Source: Granulicella sp. L46 (GTDB lineage: Bacteria; Acidobacteriota; Terriglobia; Terriglobales; Acidobacteriaceae). From it: DNA of 64,000 nucleotides. A model generated the notes under the pieces. That model was not told the origin of the DNA and did not search any database. It was given only the letters and a program-made list of their open reading frames with translations. The stretch covers positions 173,783 through 237,782 of the forward strand of contig NZ_LMUT01000002.1 in NCBI RefSeq assembly GCF_009765785.1, in the 5' to 3' direction. A program made the position numbers and the translations under genes. Below are positions 1-7,000 of the stretch, in pieces. Position 1 is the first letter of the stretch, and each line of letters begins with the position of its first letter.

Positions 1-105
1 CCAACTCAACAAGCCGTGCTCATTGTTGATGTAGTTGCGCTTGGGAATCTGCGCCGTGCTCTGGTCGGGCAGAGAGACGATGGTATTACCGATCGCAGCA
101 CTCAT
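1..105 (-). CDS. ctaD: Cytochrome c oxidase subunit I, N-terminal fragment
   Basis: Only the first 35 codons lie in the window; the gene runs off the left edge. The visible N-terminus ends in NYINNEHGLLSW, which matches the short stretch just before the first membrane helix of caa3/aa3-type cytochrome c oxidase subunit I, the haem-copper subunit that reduces oxygen. Its ATG overlaps the TGA of the subunit II gene (ATGA overlap), as expected for translationally coupled oxidase subunits. No catalytic residue is visible in the fragment, so the call rests on the N-terminal match and on the position directly after coxB. Confidence 0.88.
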   Translation of the reverse strand, partial: MSAAIGNTIVSLPDQSTAQIPKRNYINNEHGLLSW

Positions 106-1160
106 GGCTTCACCGTTTCCGTTGTGCCCTCTGAGGGCGTTGTTGGAGCTGCTTCCCCGCTTGTAGCTGTGACGAGTGTCTGCTGCACGCGGTAGTTCGA
201 TTGCATATTCTTGATAAATTCCACGAGGTCGATCAAACCGTCTTCGCTAATCTGGCCTTGATACGTCGGCATGATCGGCGCAAAGCCCGCAGTCACATGT
301 TCCGACGGGTTCAAAATGGCGTTGCGCAGATAGGCATCATCCACCAGAATTTGCCGTCCGTCGGTCAGCGTCAGCTTGGAACCATAGACGCCTGCGAGGC
401 TTGGTCCCCGTGCCGCCGCGGTGCCGTTGTGGCAGGAGTTGCAGCCCATGCTCGCAAACAAACGTTCGCCATTTTGCGCCAGGCTCTGACCGGAGTTCGA
501 CTGCTCGAGCCACTTCTTATAATCCCCGGGAGTCATCACCGTGACTTCGCCGATCATGCCGGAGTGCTGTGTGCCGCAATACTGCGTGCAGAACAGGTGA
601 TAGGTTCCCACCTGCGTCGCCTCAAACCACACCGTCGAATAGCGTCCAGGAATCACTTCGCGCTTAATGCGAAAGTCAGGAATCGAGAAGCTGTGGAACA
701 CATCTTGCGAAATCATCGTTAGCTGGATCGGCTTGCCCGTTGGAACATGCAGGGCATTAATCTCATGCTGGCCGCCCGGATGCTCCGCCTTCCACATCCA
801 CTGCTTGCCCACGATATAGATGTTCATCGCGTTCGTCGGTGGATCATAGATGCGGAAATAAAGCAGCGCGCCCCACACGAACGTAACCAGGAATATTGCG
901 AGTGGAATAATCGTCCACGTTGCTTCGAGCAGCGTCGATCCTTCAATCTGGGTCGCGACCGGATTCTTCTCGCGCCGATAACGAACCGAGAAGACGAGCA
1001 GCAGGATTGCTACAAACGTCGTCCCGAAAATCGTCATCGCCACCAGGAAGAAGTACAGCGCATCGACATACGGCGCAATGCCGCTCGCCTCCGCCGGAAA
1101 CAGCGCCGAAGCGTGCAGCCAATGAACTAGAAATTGCCACAGTACTGGACTAAGTCCCAT
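102..1160 (-). CDS. coxB: Cytochrome c oxidase subunit II with fused cytochrome c domain
   Basis: This 352-residue protein receives electrons from cytochrome c or directly from alternative complex III and passes them to subunit I. Two membrane helices (about residues 33-60 and 78-102) form the usual hairpin. They are followed by a cupredoxin domain with CuA ligands H156, C191, C195, H199 and M202 in the block CTQYCGTQHSGM. A C-terminal class I cytochrome c domain carries CNSCH (C240, C243, H244) and a probable Met ligand near 297, so this is the caa3 type. It starts four bases after the sco stop and overlaps coxA by four bases, so it belongs to the act-sco-cox operon. No classical cleavable signal is evident before the first helix. 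Confidence 0.95.
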   Translation of the reverse strand: MGLSPVLWQFLVHWLHASALFPAEASGIAPYVDALYFFLVAMTIFGTTFVAILLLVFSVRYRREKNPVATQIEGSTLLEATWTIIPLAIFLVTFVWGALLYFRIYDPPTNAMNIYIVGKQWMWKAEHPGGQHEINALHVPTGKPIQLTMISQDVFHSFSIPDFRIKREVIPGRYSTVWFEATQVGTYHLFCTQYCGTQHSGMIGEVTVMTPGDYKKWLEQSNSGQSLAQNGERLFASMGCNSCHNGTAAARGPSLAGVYGSKLTLTDGRQILVDDAYLRNAILNPSEHVTAGFAPIMPTYQGQISEDGLIDLVEFIKNMQSNYRVQQTLVTATSGEAAPTTPSEGTTETVKP

Positions 1161-1163
1161 CGT

Positions 1164-2075
1164 TTAGCCTTTATCCATTTCACCGGACTTTTTTTTGCCC
1201 GGCTGAGGTATGTCTTGTTCGCGCGCAAGCTGGATATCGCGTCGAAACATTAAAAAGATGAAGCCGCCCAGCGACGCTACCGTAACAATACCGCCTAGCT
1301 GTACGACACGCACAACCATCAGGGAATGCTTGTCGGTCTGCGGATCGTAGCGGTAGCAGTACGTCAGAATGTTCGCAACACGCGATCCGATTCGGTTTCC
1401 CGAAGCGTCGACGAGGCCCAGCAGTACGTCCTTCGGCGAGTACTCCACACCCAGGTAGTACTGCGCCAGCCTGCCCTGCGGCGTCGCGATCTCAATCGAA
1501 CTCGCGTGCGCATACTGTGTCAGCCGGCCGTCCGGTCCCGGTACCCGCACATACCCAAAGCCCACGGTCTTTGTTACGGCATTAATTGCCGGTTCCTGAC
1601 CGGTCAGATAGTGCCAGCCGGCAGCAGTCTCCGGATGACCATAGCGGCGCAAGTAGAAGGCCTTCTTCTCCGCAGCCAGCTTCGGCGTCTCCGTCGGATC
1701 GATGCTGATGATGACAATCTGAAAGTCTTTCCCCGGCACAAGGTGCACCATCTCGAGCGCGCTGGTGAGCCCGTCCATCTCCTCCGAACACAACATCGGG
1801 CAGTTGTAATAAACCGTCGTCAGCACCACGGGATGCTTGCCGTCGAAGTACTTCGCCAGCGTCACCGGCTTACCCTCGTCGTCGACGAACGGCGCATCGA
1901 GCGGCAGTTGCGAATTCAAGTGCTGCGTGACCTGTACCTTGCTCAACACCGTCGGAAGCTGGTCATTCAGATTCTCGCCCTCGGTCTTCTCGCCAGTAGC
2001 GGAGACCTGCGCATGTCCCTGCAGCGGCATGGCCATTAAACCAAGCGCGAGGGTCAACCCCATCAGGGTTTTCAT
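1164..2075 (-). CDS. SCO1/SenC/PrrC-family copper chaperone
   Basis: SCO proteins deliver copper to the CuA site of cytochrome oxidase or keep its cysteines reduced. The reading frame is open from an upstream start at 2102. I chose the ATG at 2075 because it begins a clear signal peptide (MKTLMGLTLALG, ending near HAQ). The metal-binding CxxxC is at C92-C96 in YYNCPMLC and the third ligand is His near 190 in YAHASS. A C-terminal hydrophobic helix (about 262-282, FIFLMF) followed by a charged tail would anchor the protein, which is unlike SCO proteins with an N-terminal anchor. It lies between an unknown membrane protein and coxB, which fits a role in assembling the CuA centre encoded just downstream. 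Confidence 0.92.
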   Translation of the reverse strand: MKTLMGLTLALGLMAMPLQGHAQVSATGEKTEGENLNDQLPTVLSKVQVTQHLNSQLPLDAPFVDDEGKPVTLAKYFDGKHPVVLTTVYYNCPMLCSEEMDGLTSALEMVHLVPGKDFQIVIISIDPTETPKLAAEKKAFYLRRYGHPETAAGWHYLTGQEPAINAVTKTVGFGYVRVPGPDGRLTQYAHASSIEIATPQGRLAQYYLGVEYSPKDVLLGLVDASGNRIGSRVANILTYCYRYDPQTDKHSLMVVRVVQLGGIVTVASLGGFIFLMFRRDIQLAREQDIPQPGKKKSGEMDKG

Positions 2076-2129
2076 GCTGCGAGTTGTGCATCCTGCGATC
2101 ACGCTTTCCTGCTCTCCTGAAATCCAGTC

Positions 2130-2807
2130 CTACTGCTTGCCCTCAGCATGGTTGTATTCGTTCTTCTCTTCGCGAGCTTCGATAGTCTGAAGCTCATAAC
2201 CCGTCCGCGCGAAGCCATCAGTCAGCGGAGCCGTCACCATGGGCGTATGCTCGCCAGCCATCAATGCCGTTGCCTGCTCTTGCTTCGTCGCCTGCGGCAG
2301 CCCGCGCTGAAGGATCAACTGCATCGCGCGATCGATTGGAATGCGAATCGCACCCGCAGGCAGATCCTGCGAGCTGCTGTTGTAGTTCAGCAGCAGATCT
2401 TCGCGCGCGTGGAGGTCGGCAAGATCCTGGTTGCCGTCGTCGGTCTCAAGCCGCGGCGTCGGAAATACCTGGGTCATCTGCGATAGTTGACGCTGCTCCA
2501 TAACGGCATTCGAGGTTAGGTCTTCGCGCTTCTCGCCGCGTGGCGTTGCTCCCAGTGTCACCGGCTGCGAGTGCCACTTGTCCGGCTCGCCATCGTGCTT
2601 CACCAGCGCGTAGTTGATCGCCTTGCCCATTGCGAAGCAGAAAAAGAAGAAGATAATGACGAAGCCCGACAAGCCCGCAAGGAACGTAATGATGCCGCCA
2701 ATGCTGACATCCTCCGTCTCGTAGCCCGGGTGTTCGCTATCGTGCTTGGGCGAAGAGTGCGCCTGCACTCCCTCTGGCTGCCCCATGTCGTGTCCCTCAG
2801 TGTGCAT
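2130..2807 (-). CDS. Unknown single-span membrane protein of the ACIII-cox operon
   Basis: This 225-residue protein has a His- and Glu-rich N-terminus (about 35 residues), one strong membrane helix (about 37-63, with a run of phenylalanines in GFVIIFFFFCF) and a hydrophilic C-terminal domain of about 160 residues. It has no cysteines suited to haem or copper binding and no motif I recognise. The start overlaps the end of actF by 11 bases, and sco follows about 55 bases downstream, so it is part of the respiratory operon. I infer a structural or assembly role at the ACIII-oxidase junction from position only. The domain beginning near residue 85 contains ordered-looking segments (PTPRLETDDGNQDLADLHAR, IPIDRAMQLILQR), the latter seen in many oxidase-linked proteins of this phylum as far as I recall. 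Confidence 0.6.
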   Translation of the reverse strand: MHTEGHDMGQPEGVQAHSSPKHDSEHPGYETEDVSIGGIITFLAGLSGFVIIFFFFCFAMGKAINYALVKHDGEPDKWHSQPVTLGATPRGEKREDLTSNAVMEQRQLSQMTQVFPTPRLETDDGNQDLADLHAREDLLLNYNSSSQDLPAGAIRIPIDRAMQLILQRGLPQATKQEQATALMAGEHTPMVTAPLTDGFARTGYELQTIEAREEKNEYNHAEGKQ

Positions 2808-4137
2808 GTTCAGGCTCCAAAAGCTCTTCTGTGTGCGGATCGTTCACGTTGATCAGCGGCCGCTTCTTCAGCTCGGTCAGATAGAACCACATCCAGACCG
2901 CAACCACGGAGATCGGCACGGTCACGTACGCCAAAATTCCAACGTTGCCTGCAATGTGCAGGTTGCTCGCAGCGTCCTTGAAGTTCGGCTCGATCAGCCA
3001 GAACATATCGATCAACCGAGCCACCAGCATGAAGCTGCATAGCCAGATCATCTTGTGCTTCGAGCGCTTGATGTCGCGCGACAGCAGCAGGCAGAACGGA
3101 ATGATCCAGTGGCAGATCACATCCAGCGAGCAAATCACCCACCATCCGCCATGGATACGGTGCAGATACCAGGGAATCTCGTCGGGCACATTGCCGGACC
3201 AGATAATCAGAAACTCCGCGAACGTAAGGTAGATGTTCAGCATCGTAAAAGCGAATGCCAGCTTGCCCAGATCGTGCTGCTCGGTGATCCGTAACATCGT
3301 CTTCATCGGCTCATAGCGCGAGAGCAGCACCAGCGTCAGAATGCCGAGCGCCAACACCCCATATCCCTGCGCCACCAGAAACTGCAGCCCATACACCGAC
3401 GAGTACCACGTCACGTCCAGCGATTTCACGAACAAGATTACGAAGTCGGTCATGAGAATGACGTACAGCAAAATCGACGGTCCCGAAAGATTCTCAAACC
3501 GCGTCCGCCACTTGTCGAAGCTCGCCAGCGTGCCTGCCGTGGGATCCTGGTCTCGCTGCACAGACCAGTGGTTCAAAATTGTGATCACCAACGCCATAAA
3601 GCCGAGCACGATCACCGCCTGCACCACGGCGCCAGTTGGGTTGAGCATCGCCTGCTTGGAGTTGGCCGTCAACTGCTGTTCCTGCGTCATGAAGCCGTTC
3701 TTATACGCCCACAACGTTGCCGATGCATTCGGGTACTTCGCCCACTGATACAGGTGCTTCATCAGCAGCAGTACCGGTAGAAGCATGACGATAATCACCC
3801 AGATAGTGCGCGTCATCGCTTCCAGCGGGCGCCGAAGGATCTGCCCCCACTTACCGCCCGACACATACTGCACCATCAGAAATGCCAGCGCTCCGCCAAC
3901 AAAGTTGAAGCACGTCATAAAGCCCATCAGGTACGCGCGCAGCAGGTGCTCGCGGCCGCCTGGAACAAATAAAAAGACCAGCGAGATCAAGCCGAAGGCG
4001 ACCGCCACAATCGCCGCGCGCGTGCGCCACGTCAAGACGACGTCGGGTGCTGCCAGGACAGCAGGCAGCGTGCGCGGACCGTGGTGTGCGTGTCCCAGCG
4101 TCAAATCCGCTCCGTGATGTTCGTTTGCCATTTCCAT
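2797..4137 (-). CDS. actF: Alternative complex III quinone-binding membrane subunit ActF
   Basis: ActF is the second large NrfD-like membrane subunit of alternative complex III and helps form the quinol site. The 446-residue product is highly hydrophobic with about ten membrane helices. It begins with a His-rich cytoplasmic stretch (NEHHGADLTLGHAHHG) and contains long helices such as FNFVGGALAFLMVQY and FAEFLIIWSGNVPDEIPWY. Two in-frame ATGs exist (4137 and 4131); I kept 4137, which has a weak AAGG upstream. It is preceded by actE with a gap of about 60 bases and overlaps the next gene by 11 bases. Size, helices and position after actE support the assignment. Confidence 0.88.
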   Translation of the reverse strand: MEMANEHHGADLTLGHAHHGPRTLPAVLAAPDVVLTWRTRAAIVAVAFGLISLVFLFVPGGREHLLRAYLMGFMTCFNFVGGALAFLMVQYVSGGKWGQILRRPLEAMTRTIWVIIVMLLPVLLLMKHLYQWAKYPNASATLWAYKNGFMTQEQQLTANSKQAMLNPTGAVVQAVIVLGFMALVITILNHWSVQRDQDPTAGTLASFDKWRTRFENLSGPSILLYVILMTDFVILFVKSLDVTWYSSVYGLQFLVAQGYGVLALGILTLVLLSRYEPMKTMLRITEQHDLGKLAFAFTMLNIYLTFAEFLIIWSGNVPDEIPWYLHRIHGGWWVICSLDVICHWIIPFCLLLSRDIKRSKHKMIWLCSFMLVARLIDMFWLIEPNFKDAASNLHIAGNVGILAYVTVPISVVAVWMWFYLTELKKRPLINVNDPHTEELLEPEHAH

Positions 4138-4196
4138 GCGTCAGTCGCCTTCAATCCTGTAATTACAAATCCCAATTCCTGAAACCAAGTTCTGCC

Positions 4197-5045
4197 TTAG
4201 TACGGCTTGCCGTAAGGCGTGCCGTTCGAAACCGGGGCGGTGGGTTCACCGCCAGAGTCCCGCTGGCCTGAATTTTGTGTCGCGCCCTGTCCATAGTGCG
4301 CGCCGGCGCCCGATGGAGGCGTTCCCATCGGCTGTCCAGGGATCCCGTTATCCTGGTTGTTCGGCGTGCCGTAGATTGCGGTCGAAGGCAGCCCCCATGG
4401 ATCCGCAAAGCCGTTCGGCATGCCAAGGTCATGCGCGATCGCGTGCAGATCCTCAACGTGCGCGCTCCCTGCGACATCACTCGGCTTAGCATCCTGGCTC
4501 AACTGCAGCGCACGAATATACGCAGCCACAGCCCAGCGATCTTCCGGTGTGAGCTGTGCCGAATAATCAGGCATCGCTCCATAACCGTTCGTCATCACCG
4601 CAAAGAAATGGCCCAGCGGCGCGTTGCGCAGACGGTCCGTATGGAAGTTGCCCGCCGGACGATAGCCGCGCTGCACAATCATTCCCTCGCCATTGCCCAC
4701 CCGCGAGTGGCACGGCGTGCAATAGATGTTGTACCGCTCCTGGCCGCGCTGCAGCGTTGCTGCATTCAGTGGAATCGGCAGGCCATCGCCTTCTTTGCCG
4801 TCACTGATACCGGTGTAGAGGTACGTGTCCTCATCCATCTGATTTCGCGCCACGGTGTTTTCCACCTGGGGACGCGCCGACCGGCCATCCGCGAAAAACG
4901 ATGTCCCGCGTTGAGGAATAAACTTCGGCTGATTCTGCATGTCCTGCCGGCAGCCAGCCAGCACCAGCGCCGCCGCCATCGCACTCGCAGCAACGCTTGC
5001 ACGCACCACCCGCCCGCATCTCATATCTCGCATCTCGTATCTCAC
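4197..5045 (-). CDS. actE: Alternative complex III monohaem cytochrome c subunit ActE
   Basis: ActE is a lipid-anchored monohaem cytochrome c of alternative complex III. An N-terminal lipoprotein signal ends in LVLAGC (lipobox). The cytochrome domain carries CTPCH with a conserved downstream region (GYGAMPDY, a probable Met ligand, then AAYIRALQLS). About 80 C-terminal residues are Gly/Pro/Asn-rich and look disordered. The start is a GTG that overlaps the actD TAG (TAGTG) and sits 10 bases after GGAGG. In-frame ATGs at 5033 and 5024 are alternatives, and all lie inside or next to a tandem heptamer repeat (see separate entry). The order actD-actE-actF is canonical. Confidence 0.9.
   Translation of the reverse strand: MRYEMRDMRCGRVVRASVAASAMAAALVLAGCRQDMQNQPKFIPQRGTSFFADGRSARPQVENTVARNQMDEDTYLYTGISDGKEGDGLPIPLNAATLQRGQERYNIYCTPCHSRVGNGEGMIVQRGYRPAGNFHTDRLRNAPLGHFFAVMTNGYGAMPDYSAQLTPEDRWAVAAYIRALQLSQDAKPSDVAGSAHVEDLHAIAHDLGMPNGFADPWGLPSTAIYGTPNNQDNGIPGQPMGTPPSGAGAHYGQGATQNSGQRDSGGEPTAPVSNGTPYGKPY
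5016..5043 (-). repeat. Tandem heptamer repeat (GAGATRY x4) at the actE start
   Basis: Read on the coding strand the sequence is four perfect copies of GAGATRY (GAGATAC, GAGATGC, GAGATAT, GAGATGC). It begins two bases after the GTG start codon of actE and encodes the first residues. Because the unit is 7 bases long, a gain or loss of one copy would shift the frame between the GTG and the body of the gene, while the internal in-frame ATGs at 5033 and 5024 could still serve as starts. The repeat itself is read directly; any effect on expression is inferred. Confidence 0.8.
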
Positions 5046-5561
5046 TAGTGGTCGACCTCCACAACGGAGACCGGCGAAAACTGCTCCAGAAATACCCGCG
5101 TCGCAACCGGCTCAAACCGTGGGTCATTCGACTCCAGACACAAAAAGAACTTATCCGTCGTTGCTCCACTCGCAAAGTTTGGCGCATTGAACAGCGGATG
5201 ATACAGCTGCGGCAATCCATTCAGCGCAATCATGCCAAACGCCGCCGAGAGGCCAGCAAACAAAATCGAAAAAAAAAAAAAACAACGGCATCGCGCGAAT
5301 GTTCAGCGGATAGCCCCACACGTTGACCCAAATCTCGAGCAGCGCTCCCGTCGTCAATCCGCACAGCCCGCCCAGCAGACATAGCAATGGAACGCGCGTT
5401 TTGTGGAACCGCAGCGCCTCCGCAGCTTGCTCTACCGGATACGGCGTGTAGCACTCCATGCGGCGATAGCCCGCACGGTGCGCCATCTCCGTCGCATGCA
5501 CCAACTCACTCGGCGTATTGAACTCGGCCAGCAGGCCGTACACTCCCTCGCGCGGCGGCAT
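5045..5561 (-). pseudogene. actD: Alternative complex III subunit ActD (DUF3341), frameshifted at a T14 tract
   Basis: ActD is a small membrane-anchored subunit of alternative complex III. The first frame (from the ATG at 5561, overlapping actC as TAATG) encodes MPPREGVYGLLAEFNTPSEL and onward to YPLNIRAMPL, including the first hydrophobic segment. It then enters 14 consecutive T on the coding strand (5269-5282), reads FFFFF and goes out of frame. The second half is in another frame: ILFAGLSAAFGMIALNGL, then NAPNF, KFFLCLESNDPRF and a C-terminal SPVSVVEVDH, all typical of the family. From memory, DUF3341 proteins have a dozen or so residues between the two halves (a PLxSWPAF-like loop) that are missing here. 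Either the gene is truly broken or the T tract is a sequence or assembly fault; the intact downstream genes favour the latter. Confidence 0.85.
5269..5282 (-). repeat. Homopolymer A14 (T14 in the actD coding strand)
   Basis: Fourteen identical bases in a GC-rich gene are out of character for the window. The tract marks the exact point where the actD reading frame changes, and the expected coding sequence of the loop appears to be lost there. Confidence 0.9.
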
Positions 5562-7000
5562 TAGAGCGCCTCCTGTGTAACAACTTCGGCATCAGCGCCA
5601 CCAGGACGTACCTTCGTCTGCGGCAGCATCATCCGTATCTCCGACATCGGAATCATCGGCGCCAGCCGGGCAAACAGCAGGAACAGCGTGGTAAACAATC
5701 CCCACGTTCCAATGAACAGCATGTAATCCCACTTGGTCGCACGATACGTGCCCCAGCTCGACGGCAGGTAGTCGCGATACAAGCTCGTCACAACGATGAC
5801 GAACCGCTCGAACCACATACCAATATTCACCACGAACGATAGGAAGAAGAGGTAGCCAACGTTCACGCGCAGCTTCCGGCTCCATAGCGTCGTCAGCGGA
5901 ATCGCAATGTTGGTCAAGATGAGAATCCAGTACGCCCAGCCCATCGGCCCGAACATACGGTTCCACATCATGAAGAACTCCCAGTGGCTCGCCGAGTACC
6001 AGCTCATGAACACTTCCATGCCGTACCCATAAGCCACAATCGAACCCGTCGCCAACATGACCTTCGCCATATTATCCAGATGCCGCAGCGTTACGAGATC
6101 CTCAAGGTGATAGAACTTGCGGATCGGAATCGCCAGCGTCAGCACCATGGCGAAGCCCGAATACACGGCACCAGCCACAAAGTAAGGCGGGAAAATCGTC
6201 GTGTGCCAACCAGCCATGGCCGCGACCGCAAAGTCGAAGCTGATGGTCGTGTGCACAGAAAGCACCAGCGGCGTACTCAACCCCGCCAGCAGCAGCGATG
6301 CCGACTCATAGCGAATCCAGTGCCGCGTCGATCCACGCCAGCCGAGCGACAGAATTCCGTACACATACTTCGCCAGCGGCAGCTTCGCGCGATCCCTCAG
6401 CGTGCCCAAATCCGGAACCATACCGATGTACCAGAACACCACCGAAATCGTCGCGTACGTCGACACCGCAAACACGTCCCAGGCCAGCGGGCTGCGGAAT
6501 TGCGGCCACACGTTCATCGAGTTCGGATACGGCAGCAGCCAGTAGCCCAGCCATGGACGCCCGATGTGCAGCAGCGGGAACATGCCTGCGCAGACCACGG
6601 CAAAGATCGTCATCGCTTCCGCAAATCTATTAATCGAGTTGCGCCAGGTCTGCTTGAACAGCAGCAAAATCGCCGAGATCAGCGTGCCTGCGTGGCCGAT
6701 ACCAATCCACCAGACGAAGTTGATGATCGCAAATCCCCATGCTCCCGGGATCGTAATGCCCCAGATCCCGACGCCCTTCAGCACCAGCCACGTCACCGCA
6801 ATCACAACACCCAACGCGACCGTCGCAGCCAGGAACAAGCCGCCCATCCACGCGACCGGTGTGTTCGACGTCAAGACGATGCCGGCAATCTTCTGCGTCA
6901 CACTCTTGAACGTGTGTCCCGGCGCGATGACCGCGTACTCGCCGGTACGCGGGTCAGTCATCGGGTCAACGATTTCGGGTACGGGTCCCTTGGTAGCCAT
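5561..7000 (-). CDS. actC: Alternative complex III NrfD-like membrane subunit ActC
   Basis: ActC is the principal NrfD/PsrC-family integral subunit of alternative complex III and binds menaquinol or ubiquinol facing the iron-sulfur subunit. The 479-residue protein has about ten membrane helices with typical NrfD features such as WWIGIGHAGTLISAILLLFKQ, GRPWLGYWLLPYPN and HTTIFPPYFVAGAVYSG. A long hydrophilic N-terminus (about 45 residues, PVPEIVDPMTDPRTGEY) precedes helix 1. Its ATG overlaps the actB stop (TAATG) and its own stop overlaps the actD ATG in the same way, so the three genes are translationally coupled. Confidence 0.94.
   Translation of the reverse strand: MATKGPVPEIVDPMTDPRTGEYAVIAPGHTFKSVTQKIAGIVLTSNTPVAWMGGLFLAATVALGVVIAVTWLVLKGVGIWGITIPGAWGFAIINFVWWIGIGHAGTLISAILLLFKQTWRNSINRFAEAMTIFAVVCAGMFPLLHIGRPWLGYWLLPYPNSMNVWPQFRSPLAWDVFAVSTYATISVVFWYIGMVPDLGTLRDRAKLPLAKYVYGILSLGWRGSTRHWIRYESASLLLAGLSTPLVLSVHTTISFDFAVAAMAGWHTTIFPPYFVAGAVYSGFAMVLTLAIPIRKFYHLEDLVTLRHLDNMAKVMLATGSIVAYGYGMEVFMSWYSASHWEFFMMWNRMFGPMGWAYWILILTNIAIPLTTLWSRKLRVNVGYLFFLSFVVNIGMWFERFVIVVTSLYRDYLPSSWGTYRATKWDYMLFIGTWGLFTTLFLLFARLAPMIPMSEIRMMLPQTKVRPGGADAEVVTQEAL

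Noticed and set aside
201..1153. Plus-strand open frames opposite coxB
   Set aside because: They are the complement of a well-supported gene with CuA and haem motifs; their products are Arg/His-rich with no domain, as expected for shadow frames in GC-rich DNA.
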